Assembly (NCBI RefSeq): GCF_001870465.1
Contig: NZ_MDGK01000015.1
Location: 248,001 to 312,000 of the forward strand
DNA from: Pseudomonas extremorientalis
Lineage (GTDB): Bacteria > Pseudomonadota > Gammaproteobacteria > Pseudomonadales > Pseudomonadaceae
DNA: 64,000 bases
Direction: 5' to 3'
Position 1 is the first letter of the stretch. Every line of letters begins with the position of its first letter. Positions 7,752 through 16,391 of the stretch are shown piece by piece. Both the position numbers and the translations under genes were made by a program. The notes below the pieces were generated by a model. That model searched no databases. It was not told the origin of the DNA and worked only from the letters and a program-made list of their open reading frames with translations.

Positions 7752-10343
7752 TTATATCCGAACTTGCAGTGCATATAACATTTCGAGCGCTTTTCGCGGC
7801 GTCAAGCCGTCCAAGTCAAGCTTAGCCAATTCATCCAGCACCGGATGGGGCAGGCTGGCAAACATGTCGCTCTGGTGCGGCGCAGCCGGTTTGCTGGCGG
7901 CTTTGGCTGGGCTGGCGACCACCGTCTCATGGGGCAGGGCCGTGGTTTCCAGACGGCTGAGGTGCTCGCGAGCGCGGGTGATCACATCGTTCGGCACCCC
8001 CGCCAGTTGCGCCACGGCCAGGCCGTAGCTCTGGCTGGCGGGCCCTGGCAGCACGTGGTGCAGGAACACGATGCGCTCGTTGTGCTCGGTGGCGTTCAGG
8101 TGCACGTTGGCTACCAGCGGCTCGCTTTCCGGCAACACCGTCAGCTCGAAATAGTGCGTGGCAAACAGCGTGTAGGCACGCAGGTGCGCCAGGCGTTCGG
8201 CTGCCGCCCAGGCCAGGGACAAACCGTCGAAGGTGCTGGTGCCGCGACCCACTTCGTCCATCAGCACCAGGCTGCGTTCGGTAGCGTTATGCAGGATGTT
8301 GGCGGTTTCGCTCATTTCCACCATAAAGGTCGAGCGCCCACCGGCCAGGTCATCGCTGGAACCGATGCGGGTGAAAATGCGGTCCACCAGGGACAGCTCG
8401 CAACTGGCCGCCGGCACAAAGCTGCCGATATGCGCCAACAGCACGATCAAAGCGGTCTGACGCATGTAGGTGGATTTACCGCCCATGTTCGGACCGGTGA
8501 TCACCAACATACGGGTATCGTCGTCCAGGGACAGGTCGTTGGCAACGAACGGCGTGGTCAGCACCTGTTCTACAACCGGGTGACGACCTTGCACGATGCG
8601 CATGCACGGCTCGCTGACAAAACGCGGGCAGTTCAGATCAAGGTTCAGCGCACGCTCGGCGAGGTTGCTCAGCACGTCCAGTTCGGCCAGCGCTGCGGCA
8701 GTGTCCTGCAGCGGTGCCAATTGGCTGATCAAGTCCTCCAGCAGATTCTCATAGAGCATCTTCTCTCGAGCCAGGGCGCGGCTCTTGGCCGACAGTGCCT
8801 TGTCTTCGAATTCTTTCAGCTCCGGGGTGATAAACCGTTCGGCGCCTTTGAGGGTCTGGCGACGTTGATAATCGATCGGCGCCGATTCGGCCTGCTTGCT
8901 GGGCAACTCAATAAAGTAGCCATGCACACGGTTGTAGCCGACTTTCAGGTTGGCCAGACCGGTGCGGGCTTTTTCGCGGGCTTCCAGGTCGATCAGGAAC
9001 TGCCCGGCGTTTTCGCTCAGGGACTGCAGTTCGTCCAGCTCGCTGTCGTAACCGGTCTTGAGTACGCCGCCATCACGGATGATCGCCGGCGGGTTGTCGA
9101 TGATGGCTTTTTCCAGCAAGGCCGCCAGCTCCGGGTAAGTCCCGGCTGTAGTTGCAAGCTGTTGCAGGTGCGGCGTATCCAGCTCGGTCATCGCCACCTG
9201 CAGTTGCGGCAGGGCACCGAGGGCATCGCGCAGGCGCGCCAGGTCACGGGGTCGTGCGTTACGCAGGCCGATCCGCGCCAGGATGCGCTCGATATCGCCG
9301 ATTTCCTTCAACTGTGGCTGCAGCTTTTCAAAGCGATAGCCGTCCAGCAGGCAGGTAATGGACGTCTGGCGTGCTTGCAGCACAGTCAGGTCCCGCAGCG
9401 GACGGTTCAGCCAGCGGGTCAGCAGGCGGCTGCCCATGGCCGTCTGGCAGCGATCGACCACCGATTGCAAGGTGTTATCGCGACCACCGGCCAGGTTGGT
9501 GTCCAACTCCAGGTTGCGACGGCTGGCGCCATCGAGCACCACGGTATCGTCCAGACGCTCATGACGCAGGCTGCGCAAGTGCGGCAGGGCGGTGCGCTGG
9601 GTTTCCTTGGCGTAGCCAAGCAGGCAACCGGCGGCGCCGATGGCCAGGGTCAGGGTCTCGCACCCGAAGCCTTTGAGGTCCTGTACGGAGAACTGCTGGC
9701 ACAGACTTTTCAGCGCCGAATCACGCTCGAAATCCCACGGCGCACGGCGCTTGGCCCCACGACGTTTTTCTGCCGGCAGATCCTTTGGCCAATCATCCGG
9801 GATCAACAGCTCCACTGGGTTGATGCGTTCCAGCTCCGCCAGCAGGTTCTCCCAGCCCTTGATCTCCAACACGCTGAAGTTGCCGCTGGTGATATCCAGT
9901 ACCGACAGGCCAAACAGACGCTCATCGCCCAACACGGCGGCAATCAGGTTATCGCGACGCTCATCCAGCAGCGCCTCATCACTCACCGTTCCCGGCGTAA
10001 TAATTCGCACCACCTGGCGTTCAACCGGCCCCTTGCTGGTCGCCGGGTCGCCGATCTGCTCACAGATCACCACCGACTCGCCCAGCTTCACCAGCTTGAC
10101 CAGGTAACCCTCCAACGAATGGTAAGGAATCCCACACATCGGAATCGACTGCCCCGCCGATTGCCCGCGCGCGGTCAGGGTGATGTCCAGCAGCTTGGCG
10201 GCCTTCTTCGCGTCTTCGTAGAAGATCTCGTAGAAGTCGCCCATGCGGTAGAACATCAACTGATCAGGGTGCTGGTTCTTGAGGCGCCAGTACTGCTGCA
10301 TCATCGGGGTGTGGGAGGACAGGTCTGAAGTGGTTTTACTCAT
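7752..10343 (-). CDS. mutS: DNA mismatch repair protein MutS
   Basis: An 863-residue mismatch-recognition ATPase. The N-terminal mismatch-binding motif is GDFYEIF (the Phe-x-Glu wedge). The Walker A loop [13 protein letters not shown] lies in the C-terminal ATPase domain with the downstream motifs [12 protein letters not shown] and ATHYFELT. The ATG at 10343 begins [19 protein letters not shown], the usual start; a further-upstream TTG would add an unsupported leader. mutS-fdxA adjacency is conserved in Pseudomonas. The region between mutS and cinA is a known insertion site for tailocins and prophages in fluorescent pseudomonads, as seen here. Confidence 0.98.
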   Translation of the reverse strand: MSKTTSDLSSHTPMMQQYWRLKNQHPDQLMFYRMGDFYEIFYEDAKKAAKLLDITLTARGQSAGQSIPMCGIPYHSLEGYLVKLVKLGESVVICEQIGDPATSKGPVERQVVRIITPGTVSDEALLDERRDNLIAAVLGDERLFGLSVLDITSGNFSVLEIKGWENLLAELERINPVELLIPDDWPKDLPAEKRRGAKRRAPWDFERDSALKSLCQQFSVQDLKGFGCETLTLAIGAAGCLLGYAKETQRTALPHLRSLRHERLDDTVVLDGASRRNLELDTNLAGGRDNTLQSVVDRCQTAMGSRLLTRWLNRPLRDLTVLQARQTSITCLLDGYRFEKLQPQLKEIGDIERILARIGLRNARPRDLARLRDALGALPQLQVAMTELDTPHLQQLATTAGTYPELAALLEKAIIDNPPAIIRDGGVLKTGYDSELDELQSLSENAGQFLIDLEAREKARTGLANLKVGYNRVHGYFIELPSKQAESAPIDYQRRQTLKGAERFITPELKEFEDKALSAKSRALAREKMLYENLLEDLISQLAPLQDTAAALAELDVLSNLAERALNLDLNCPRFVSEPCMRIVQGRHPVVEQVLTTPFVANDLSLDDDTRMLVITGPNMGGKSTYMRQTALIVLLAHIGSFVPAASCELSLVDRIFTRIGSSDDLAGGRSTFMVEMSETANILHNATERSLVLMDEVGRGTSTFDGLSLAWAAAERLAHLRAYTLFATHYFELTVLPESEPLVANVHLNATEHNERIVFLHHVLPGPASQSYGLAVAQLAGVPNDVITRAREHLSRLETTALPHETVVASPAKAASKPAAPHQSDMFASLPHPVLDELAKLDLDGLTPRKALEMLYALQVRI

Positions 10344-10476
10344 TGGTCGTAGGCAAATTCGTTGAAAGGAGTGGGGCAAATGTGGGGCATTCCGCCCTGC
10401 GATTTTGCGATGGGCGCAAGGTTAACATGCGAGGTCGGAGCTTCGCAGGTCGCAAACGGATAGGTAAAACGCAAAA

Positions 10477-10520
10477 GCCGGCGGTGCATTTACTTAACTG
10501 CAAGTAAACGCGCCGCCGGT
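10477..10520 (-). terminator. long-stem terminator of the AraC-type gene
   Basis: On the minus strand ACCGGCGG...CCGCCGG encloses an inner stem (TTTACTT / AAGTAAA) and is followed by TTTTGCGTTTT. It lies directly after the stop of the AraC-type gene. Confidence 0.8.
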
Positions 10521-10538
10521 ATCTTTGATGCCTTTGTA

Positions 10539-11519
10539 TTACAGCGACCGCACAGGGATGCAGATGTCGCAGATGAACTCACCGGTGTCCGAATCGGTTG
10601 CGGTTGCCGCAAAGAACATCTCGAAACATGGTCGGTCATCGCATTGCAGACCGCTGGAAGGCATCCATTCTCGCGTCAGCCACATCCAGGCATCGGCTAT
10701 TTTTTCTGTTTTCCCTTTGAAGCTCGCTACGGCATAGCGGCCGCCCGGCAGGGTCTGAATGTCTGCCTGGGCGCTGGTTAAAAAAGAGGCTGGCACTTCA
10801 ACGCAAGCATCGTAGCGGCACTTGTTCGGGGGCGTGATGGATGGATCGTCATACCCTATGCCGTAACACCGTTCATCGCCGAGGCCATTGGAGTGCATCC
10901 ACGGCGCCATGGTCCCGCGCCAGAAATGGCCGATTGCGGGGCCATAGGGGCCGATCAGGCGTTGGTAGGCAACGCGTACCTTGGGTAAATCAATGATGCG
11001 TACGTCCATGGTGGGCTCTTTCGTTGAAGGAGAAGAGAGCCCAGCGTCGTCGAACGTACGCTCATGTGCCTGATGGGCATTGCCGAAGACCTGATCAGGA
11101 TTGCTCTGCTGCGCACCCGGCCGCGGGCCGATGGCTGCCGCCTGTGCTGCCAGTCGCTGCGGTGTGTTGGTGCGCCACTCGGATGGCGTGCAGCCAAACT
11201 GTAGTTTGAAGGCCCGTGCGAATGCTTCGCCCGAGTTGAAACCGCTGGCCAATGCTGTTTCGAGTACGGTTTCGTGGTTGCCGCAGGACAGGCGGAACGC
11301 TGCCTTCTCCAGTCGCCGCCGGCGGACATAGCTGCCCAATGTCTCGCCCATCCACGCCGCGAAAATCCGATGAAAATGGAAGCGCGAAAAGTTGGCGATA
11401 TCGGCCAACCGGGCACCCTCCAAGGGGGTATCCAGGTGGGTATCGATGTAGTTGAGTACGCGGTTCATGCGTCGGGCGTACTCGGCGCGGGATGCGTGGA
11501 CGGAGGATTTGGTTGTCAT
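10539..11519 (-). CDS. AraC-family regulator with GyrI-like effector domain
   Basis: A 326-residue two-domain regulator. Residues ~10-110 form the AraC double helix-turn-helix (RMNRVLNYIDTHLDTPLEG; FSRFHFHRIFAAWMGE; GFNSGEAFARAFKLQFG). A ~60-residue linker leads to a C-terminal GyrI/Rob-type small-molecule domain (from about MDVRIIDLPKVRVAYQRLIGPYG). This resembles MDR/SoxS-Rob type regulators sensing amphipathic compounds. The ATG at 11519 was chosen because the N-terminal helix of the family starts there. It abuts the tailocin repressor divergently and shares its 74-base control region. Its targets are unknown and it may have no role in the tailocin. Confidence 0.88.
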   Translation of the reverse strand: MTTKSSVHASRAEYARRMNRVLNYIDTHLDTPLEGARLADIANFSRFHFHRIFAAWMGETLGSYVRRRRLEKAAFRLSCGNHETVLETALASGFNSGEAFARAFKLQFGCTPSEWRTNTPQRLAAQAAAIGPRPGAQQSNPDQVFGNAHQAHERTFDDAGLSSPSTKEPTMDVRIIDLPKVRVAYQRLIGPYGPAIGHFWRGTMAPWMHSNGLGDERCYGIGYDDPSITPPNKCRYDACVEVPASFLTSAQADIQTLPGGRYAVASFKGKTEKIADAWMWLTREWMPSSGLQCDDRPCFEMFFAATATDSDTGEFICDICIPVRSL

Positions 11520-11541
11520 AGTGCGTGACAGTATGCATAAA

Positions 11542-11559
11542 AAATGCAAATTAGCATTT
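11542..11559. promoter_or_regulatory. operator-like palindrome O1 (AAATGC-N6-GCATTT) upstream of the repressor
   Basis: AAATGC-AAATTA-GCATTT is a perfect 6-bp inverted repeat with a 6-bp spacer, 35 bases before the repressor ATG and 23 bases from the divergent AraC-type start. The same palindrome occurs twice on the other side of the repressor gene, so it is the likely binding site of this repressor (autoregulation). This is inference from the repeat pattern. Confidence 0.6.
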
Positions 11560-11593
11560 GCCAAGCCAAAAAACTCCCGTCACTATCCTCGTT

Positions 11594-12328
11594 ATGCAAA
11601 AACGCAACGTTTCTATCGTCTTAAGAGAATTGCTGGACCGCGACCGGATCTCCCCCACGGAGCTTTACCGGCGCACCGGCGTGCCACAATCCACGCTGTC
11701 CCGGATCCTCAGCGGCAAGATCGTTGATCCGTCGGACAAGCACATCTCCCGTATTGCCGAGTACTTCCGTGTCAGCACCGATTACCTGCGCGGGCGCGCG
11801 GCGATGGGCGCTTTGCGCGATGACGCGCGCGACCCGATGCATTCGGAACTCAAGGACATAAGCCTGTGGGACGACGACACGCCCGTCAATGATGACGAGG
11901 TGTCGATCCCCTTTCTGCGCGAGGTTGAATTGGCTGCTGGATCAGGAAGATTCGTCATCGAGGAAAGCGAGAAGGCCAGCCTGCGGTTCGGCAAGCGCAG
12001 CCTGCGGCATAACGGTGTGCAGTTCGACCAGGCCAAGTGCGTGACGGTGCGCGGCAACAGCATGTTGCCGGTGCTGCGCGACGGTGCGACGGTCGGGGTG
12101 AACGCGGGCAAGAGTGGCATCGGCGATATCGTCGATGGTGACTTGTATGCCATCAATCACAACGGCCAATTGCGCGTGAAACAGCTCTATCGCCTGCCTT
12201 CCGGGATCCGCCTGCGCAGTTTCAACCGCGATGAGCACCCGGATGAAGACTACAGCTTCCAGGATATCCAGGATGAGCAGATCAGCATCCTGGGTCATGT
12301 GTTTTGGTGGGGTATGTACGCCCGTTAA
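11594..12328 (+). CDS. tailocin repressor, LexA/CI-like self-cleaving (PrtR type)
   Basis: A 244-residue phage-type repressor. The N-terminal HTH (about residues 16-45: ISPTELYRRTGVPQSTLSRIL) is followed by an acidic linker and an S24 peptidase domain. The predicted autocleavage site is Ala115-Gly116 (ELAAGSG), the nucleophile Ser156 (GNSMLPVLRDG) and the general base Lys196 (LRVKQLY). RecA-stimulated self-cleavage would release the tailocin operon during SOS, as for PrtR of pyocins. No PrtN-like activator gene is visible nearby, so regulation may be by direct repression. The ATG at 11594 was chosen over an upstream start because the conserved helix begins there. Confidence 0.9.
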   Translation: MQKRNVSIVLRELLDRDRISPTELYRRTGVPQSTLSRILSGKIVDPSDKHISRIAEYFRVSTDYLRGRAAMGALRDDARDPMHSELKDISLWDDDTPVNDDEVSIPFLREVELAAGSGRFVIEESEKASLRFGKRSLRHNGVQFDQAKCVTVRGNSMLPVLRDGATVGVNAGKSGIGDIVDGDLYAINHNGQLRVKQLYRLPSGIRLRSFNRDEHPDEDYSFQDIQDEQISILGHVFWWGMYAR

Positions 12329-12344
12329 CCTTCCCGCGTAAGAC

Positions 12345-12372
12345 AAAGCCCGCCAACGAGCGGGCTTTTTTC
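12345..12372 (+). terminator. terminator of the tailocin repressor gene
   Basis: A 9-bp stem (AAAGCCCGC / GCGGGCTTT) with a 6-nt loop and T-run, 17 bases after the repressor stop. Confidence 0.92.
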
Positions 12373-12413
12373 CGTCTGCAGAAAATCGCCAAACCCCCGT
12401 CCTATAAGGCTAT

Positions 12414-12431
12414 AAATGCGTCAATGCATTT
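12414..12431. promoter_or_regulatory. operator-like palindrome O2 (AAATGC-N6-GCATTT)
   Basis: AAATGC-GTCAAT-GCATTT, with symmetric flanking T/A, has the same half-sites and spacing as O1. Its centre is 31 bp from that of O3, close to three helical turns, so dimers could bind the same DNA face cooperatively. Confidence 0.6.
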
Positions 12432-12444
12432 ATCCGCTAAAAAT

Positions 12445-12462
12445 AAATGCATTTGTGCATTG
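12445..12462. promoter_or_regulatory. operator-like palindrome O3 overlapping the -35 box
   Basis: AAATGC-ATTTGT-GCATTG, one mismatch from O1/O2. Its last three bases (TTG) are also the start of the TTGACT -35 box, so bound repressor would block RNA polymerase. Confidence 0.55.
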
Positions 12463-12488
12463 ACTGTATATGCATACATATCTATTCT
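12460..12488 (+). promoter_or_regulatory. candidate promoter of the tailocin structural operon
   Basis: TTGACT (12460-12465), a 17-base spacer containing a TGTAT...ATACA palindrome, and TATTCT (12483-12488). It points toward the tail genes and is overlapped by O3. The next gene starts about 440 bases downstream. Confidence 0.5.
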
Positions 12489-12524
12489 TCATCTCAAGCC
12501 AGCCAAACAAGGCCTGGTGGAGGC

Positions 12525-12623
12525 GGCAAGGATGCTGCCAGGAAAGACAAGGAAGGCACGCAACACCGGCAAGGACGCCATCTGAGCGGTGGCAGGGATG
12601 CCAGGCAATACCGGCAAGGATGC
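12525..12623 (+). repeat. four imperfect GGCAAGGAYGC repeats in the tailocin leader
   Basis: Copies at 12525 (GGCAAGGATGC), 12568 (GGCAAGGACGC), 12591 (GGCAGGGATGC) and 12613 (GGCAAGGATGC), spaced 43, 23 and 22 bases, mostly preceded by CC and followed by C. They are not in a convincing reading frame. They could be protein or RNA binding sites. Confidence 0.5.
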
Positions 12624-12832
12624 CGACGCTCTTTAGTTTCAAAGCATGACCAACACAGGCAGCGATGAACCGGCCTCATAACGGTTCAGAGGGTTGGCAA
12701 CTGACCCGGGTGTGCAGCGTAAAGCACCAGAAGCAGTTATCCGGCAGACAGGGATCGTGGTCGGAAAAACATCGAGGAAAGATCCGTACCGCGCCAGTAG
12801 CGCCGAAAGATCGAATATGGACCGCATTACTG

Positions 12833-12857
12833 AAAAGCCCGGGCAACCGGGCTTTTT
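12833..12857 (+). terminator. intrinsic terminator inside the tailocin leader
   Basis: A perfect 10-bp stem (AAAAGCCCGG / CCGGGCTTTT) with loop GCAA and a T-run, 75 bases before the holin start and downstream of the candidate promoter. It would stop transcription before the structural genes unless it is bypassed or another promoter lies after it. Confidence 0.88.
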
Positions 12858-12931
12858 GGAATGCCTACCTACGAAATGGATTTACCCAAGAGCCGGCCCG
12901 GCGCCGGTAGTGCTCAGCCAGGAGGCGTGAC

Positions 12932-13276
12932 ATGACAAACGAGCAGCAAGCGTTAGCGGAAATGCCTATCTGGCTGGTGATCGTACTGGCCCTGATCGGC
13001 GGGGTGTCCGGCGAAATGTGGCGCGCCGACAAGGAGGGCGCCCGCGGTTGGTCGTTGATCCGGCGCCTGGCCCTGCGGTCCGGGGCGTGCATGGTCTGCG
13101 GGGTCTCGGCCTTGATGCTGTGCTACGCCGCCGGCATGTCGATCTGGACCGCCGGGGCCATTGGTTGCCTCACCGCCATGGCCGGTGCGGACGTGGCCAT
13201 CGGCCTTTATGAACGCTGGGCGGCCAAGCGCATCGGGGTCAACCAGGCCCCGAACTCTCGCCCGGATCAGCAGTAA
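12932..13276 (+). CDS. tailocin holin
   Basis: A 114-residue membrane protein with hydrophobic segments at about 12-28 (PIWLVIVLALIGGVSG) and two more between ~50 and ~90 (MVCGVSALMLCYAAG; WTAGAIGCLTAMAGAD), and a charged, hydrophilic C-terminus. Size, topology and first place in the cluster match pyocin holins (PA0614 position). It would permeabilise the inner membrane so that the endolysin reaches peptidoglycan and particles are released. GGAGG lies seven bases before the ATG. Confidence 0.85.
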   Translation: MTNEQQALAEMPIWLVIVLALIGGVSGEMWRADKEGARGWSLIRRLALRSGACMVCGVSALMLCYAAGMSIWTAGAIGCLTAMAGADVAIGLYERWAAKRIGVNQAPNSRPDQQ

Positions 13277-13297
13277 GCGCTGCAAGGATGCAAGCAG

Positions 13298-13813
13298 ATG
13301 ACACTTCTCGAAAAACCTTCCCAACTGCCTGTGGCGATTGGGGACGCGCTGAAGCGCGCGTTCCCACAACTACGGGTCGGTAATCACCATGACTTCTCCG
13401 AGACGGGCGACAAAACCGGCATTTTGATCAGCGTGGAGCGCAATGGCCCGGGTGTTCGCTCCCTTGCCGGGCGCAAGGCGCATGCCTTGTCGGTTTCACT
13501 CAAGGTCACGGTCGTCAGTGGCTCGACGCCCTTTGACGCCTGCGACCTGGCCAGCCAACTGATGGACTTGGCCCTGGATAACCGCTGGGGCCTGCCGCCC
13601 GATCAATGTGACCTGCCCACTGCGATTGTCGCGGCACCTTCCGTGCTTACCAGCGCGGAAACGGACTACGACACCTGGACTGTTTCCTTCATCCAAACCC
13701 TCTATCTTGGCCCGTCGCTGCTCGAAGATCCCACAGGCAAGCCGCTGTTTGCCTGCACCTGGGAAGTCACGAACATCGATGATCCCGACCAATACCGCCC
13801 GTTGCAGGAGTAG
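13298..13813 (+). CDS. tailocin protein, PA0615 position, possible tail-terminator-like
   Basis: A 171-residue cytoplasmic protein of mixed alpha/beta character with no transmembrane segment. It lies between holin and spike exactly as PA0615 does in R2 pyocin. Size and pattern (a variable-length N-terminal helix, then beta strands such as ALSVSLKVTVVSG and a C-terminal WTVSFIQTLYLGP strand) would suit a tail-completion or terminator-like role, but no motif proves it. AAGGA precedes the ATG; the spike gene starts three bases after its stop. Confidence 0.6.
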   Translation: MTLLEKPSQLPVAIGDALKRAFPQLRVGNHHDFSETGDKTGILISVERNGPGVRSLAGRKAHALSVSLKVTVVSGSTPFDACDLASQLMDLALDNRWGLPPDQCDLPTAIVAAPSVLTSAETDYDTWTVSFIQTLYLGPSLLEDPTGKPLFACTWEVTNIDDPDQYRPLQE

Positions 13814-13816
13814 CCC

Positions 13817-14425
13817 ATGTTCGATGCATTGCTACGCATGCAACTGGGGCCGATCGTCGAGCGCCTGGCCGAAATGGAAGCCCAGCTTGAAGATCTCTAT
13901 CGACGCGCAGAAAGCTTCTGCCGAATTGGCGTGTGCCAGGAGGTCGACGCCGCCAGCAATACCTGCACGATCAGCCACGGGGACTTACTCAGTCCGGCGA
14001 TCAAGTTTTTCAACCCCAGCGCCGGGGCGCAGACCGAAACCCGTATCCCCTCAGTGGGCGAGCAATGCTTGTTGCTCAACTATGGCGGCGGCGAGGGTGG
14101 GGCGCAGTCGGTGGCCTTGTTCGGCTTGAACAGCGATCGTTTTCCGCCGGTTTCCAGTGTTCCGACGCTGACCCGGCGGCGTTATCAGGATGGCACCCAG
14201 AGCGACTACGACGACGCCAGCCACGCCTTCAATTGGGTCAACGGCCCAACCACGTTTATCGGTTCTCGCGAACAGGTCTACGTCAAGGTCGGCGCCGCCA
14301 GCCTGACGATGAGCGGCCAGAGCATCACGCTGCAAGTAGGCGGTACCAGCCTGTTGCTGGATGCCGGCGGCGCGCACTTCACCGGCCCGGTGGTGGACCA
14401 TCAAGGCCGGGTCATCAGCCCCTGA
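13817..14425 (+). CDS. baseplate assembly protein V (central spike)
   Basis: A 202-residue P2 gpV-like protein. The N-terminal helix-rich part is followed by an OB-fold (FCRIGVCQEVDAASNTCTISHGD ... TRIPSVGEQCLLL is its recognisable span) and a C-terminal beta-helix repeat region rich in Gly, Ser and Thr (about 140-202). It forms the membrane-piercing tip of the contractile tail. The clear HxH iron-binding apex of P2 gpV is not obvious here. AGGAG lies before the ATG and the gene is tightly packed with its neighbours. Confidence 0.88.
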   Translation: MFDALLRMQLGPIVERLAEMEAQLEDLYRRAESFCRIGVCQEVDAASNTCTISHGDLLSPAIKFFNPSAGAQTETRIPSVGEQCLLLNYGGGEGGAQSVALFGLNSDRFPPVSSVPTLTRRRYQDGTQSDYDDASHAFNWVNGPTTFIGSREQVYVKVGAASLTMSGQSITLQVGGTSLLLDAGGAHFTGPVVDHQGRVISP

Positions 14426-14437
14426 TAAGGACATCCC

Positions 14438-14770
14438 ATGATTGGAATCGACCGTGACACCGGGGCAGCCGTCGATGACTGGTTGCAATTCGTGCAGCGC
14501 GCCACCCGAGCGCTGACCACTCCCGTGGGCACTCGCCAGAAGCGCCCGTTGTACGGCTCGCTGATCCCGCAACTACTCGGGCAGAACCTCGGTGACGATC
14601 TGCTGATCCTCGCCCAGAGCCACGCCGCCCAGGCGTTCTATAACCCCCAGAACGGTATCGCCGACTTTCAGCCCCAGATCATCGTCGCTACCCGTCAGGG
14701 CGCCGGTTTGTTGCTGCGTTTTGCCGGCACCTGGAAAAACCGCCAGCAATCCTTCGAGGTCGTGACATGA
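14438..14770 (+). CDS. baseplate assembly protein W (GPW/gp25 family)
   Basis: A 110-residue wedge component. The family motif is visible in LTTPVGTRQKRPLYGS (typically 'PG(E)R...YG(S/C)xL'). It joins gpJ in the baseplate wedge and helps start sheath polymerisation. It overlaps gpJ by four bases (ATGA), indicating translational coupling. Confidence 0.9.
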   Translation: MIGIDRDTGAAVDDWLQFVQRATRALTTPVGTRQKRPLYGSLIPQLLGQNLGDDLLILAQSHAAQAFYNPQNGIADFQPQIIVATRQGAGLLLRFAGTWKNRQQSFEVVT

Positions 14771-15762
14771 GCATGTTGATCCCTGGCCAGAACCAACTGG
14801 CCGAACCGGCCATCATCGCGGTCGATGAGTTCGAACCATTGCTGGCCGAGTTCAAGGCCTTCGTGGTTGATTACGTCGCCACTCGCGCCCCGCAAAGCGC
14901 GGCCAAACTCAAGATCAGCCTCGACAATGAAAGCGAACTGCTGACCCTGGCCCTGGAAGCATTTTGCGTGCGCCTGCAAACCCACGAACGCAAGTACAAC
15001 GCCCGCATCAAGCAGATGTTGGCCTGGTGGGCAACCGGCAGCAACCTGGACGCACGCCTGGCTGATATGGGGCTGGAGCGCCAGGTCCTCGACCCAGGTG
15101 ACCCGGCTGCTTTCCCGCCGGTGCCGCCGATTCTGGAAAGCGACGACGACGCCCGCCTGCGTTACTACCTGGCGCCCCACGCCCCGGCGGCGGGTTCGCG
15201 CATGCAGTACCGGCGTGAGGTGTTCACCCTGGGCGAGCGGCCATCGGTCAAGGTGCAAAGCGCCACGCCGGGCGTAGTGACCGTCAGCTACACCTTTGAC
15301 CCGGACGGCTATGCGGCCCAGGTCAAGGATGGCAACGGTCGGCGTACCGCCCCCGGCGAGGTGATGGTCACCGTGCTTTCCAGGGAGGGTGATGGCACCG
15401 CTTCCGCCGATTTGCTTGACGGCGTGCGGCGACATTTCGCACGGCCCGATGTAAGGCCGGAAACCGATCTGGTCACCGTCCAGGGAGCACAGATCCAGCG
15501 CTACAAAATCCGCGTGATCGCCAAGATCAACGCCGGCCCGGATTCTGGCTTGACCCAGGTTGCTGCACAGAAACTGCTGCAAACCTACGCCGACTCCTGC
15601 CATCGCCTGGAAGGTCGGGTCGACCCAAGCTGGATCGACTACGCCATCCACAGCGCTGGCGCGGCGCAACTGCAGATCCTTGAGCCGCTGGAGCCGATCA
15701 TCAGCACCGCGTTCCAGGCCCCGTATTGCACGGGCGTCGAGGTGGAGGTGCGCACGCTATGA
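14767..15762 (+). CDS. baseplate assembly protein J
   Basis: A 331-residue wedge protein of the baseplate J-like family. Typical features are the conserved N-terminal helices, the LGLERQVLDPG-type segment near residue 100, the DDDARLRYYLAPHAPAAGS region, and the C-terminal half with a V-rich beta domain. It links gpW, gpI and the fibres. Its stop overlaps the gpI start (ATGA). Confidence 0.9.
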   Translation: MSMLIPGQNQLAEPAIIAVDEFEPLLAEFKAFVVDYVATRAPQSAAKLKISLDNESELLTLALEAFCVRLQTHERKYNARIKQMLAWWATGSNLDARLADMGLERQVLDPGDPAAFPPVPPILESDDDARLRYYLAPHAPAAGSRMQYRREVFTLGERPSVKVQSATPGVVTVSYTFDPDGYAAQVKDGNGRRTAPGEVMVTVLSREGDGTASADLLDGVRRHFARPDVRPETDLVTVQGAQIQRYKIRVIAKINAGPDSGLTQVAAQKLLQTYADSCHRLEGRVDPSWIDYAIHSAGAAQLQILEPLEPIISTAFQAPYCTGVEVEVRTL

Positions 15763-16391
15763 TGGATGAACCCAAAGCGAGCCTGTTGCCGGTCAACAGC
15801 TCACCGCTGGAAAGGGCGCTGGACCTGGGGTTGGACCATTTGCTGGAACGGGTTGCGCCAGCGTTTCCAGCGCTAATGGATCCAGCCCGGACACCTGCGG
15901 CGTTCTTGCCTTACTTAGCGGCGGATCGCGCGGTCAATGAATGGAGCACCACGGCCCCTGAGGTCGAGAAGCGTCTGACTGTCAAACTCGCCTGGCCCAC
16001 CGCACGCCAGGCCGGTACACGCAAAGCCCTTGAAAACGCCGCGAGGGGGCTGCAACTGAGCCCCGAAGTGCGCGCCTGGTACGAGCAGAAACCACCGGGT
16101 GTGCCCTACAGTTTTACCGTACGCGCCTGGACCGAATTGCCCTACAGCGAAACCATCGACGCCCGGCTCGACCGCCGTTTGGTCGATGCTAAGAGCGAGC
16201 GCGACGTCCTCTCGATCGTCGTGGGCCTGAGTGCTTCTGGCTGCCACAGCATCGGCGCAGCCATGCTGTGCGGTGAGCTGACCACAATCCACCCAAACGT
16301 GCTATCAGGTGTCGAGGCCTCGGGTCGCACCTTCATGACGGCCGGTCTATACACCGTTGAAACCACCATCCTTTATCCACAGGAGCGCTAA
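15759..16391 (+). CDS. phage tail protein I
   Basis: A 210-residue gpI-like baseplate component that connects the wedge to the tail fibre. Conserved features include LPYLAADRAVNEWS near the N-terminus and the segment TRKALENAARGL. The start overlaps the gpJ stop as ATGATG at 15759; the second ATG (15762) is an alternative. It is followed at once by the fibre gene. Confidence 0.88.
   Translation: MMDEPKASLLPVNSSPLERALDLGLDHLLERVAPAFPALMDPARTPAAFLPYLAADRAVNEWSTTAPEVEKRLTVKLAWPTARQAGTRKALENAARGLQLSPEVRAWYEQKPPGVPYSFTVRAWTELPYSETIDARLDRRLVDAKSERDVLSIVVGLSASGCHSIGAAMLCGELTTIHPNVLSGVEASGRTFMTAGLYTVETTILYPQER

Larger units (their letters stand above)
12373..12931. other. 559-bp control and leader region of the tailocin operon
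   Basis: No supported gene. From left to right it holds two operator palindromes (12414-12431, 12445-12462), a promoter whose -35 box overlaps the second, four imperfect copies of GGCAAGGAYGC (12525, 12568, 12591, 12613), a strong intrinsic terminator (12833-12857), and then the GGAGG ribosome site of the holin. The ~370-base untranslated leader that ends in a terminator suggests attenuation or antitermination. Confidence 0.6.

Noticed and set aside
7845..10328. 827-codon frame antisense to mutS
   Set aside because: Shadow of mutS third-codon-position GC bias; no protein family is recognisable.
12525..12623. CRISPR-like repeat array
   Set aside because: Repeats are only 11 bases, imperfect and unevenly spaced, with no cas genes.
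12665..12930. Two overlapping ~80-codon frames in the tailocin leader
   Set aside because: Both run through the strong terminator at 12833-12857 and lack good ribosome sites.
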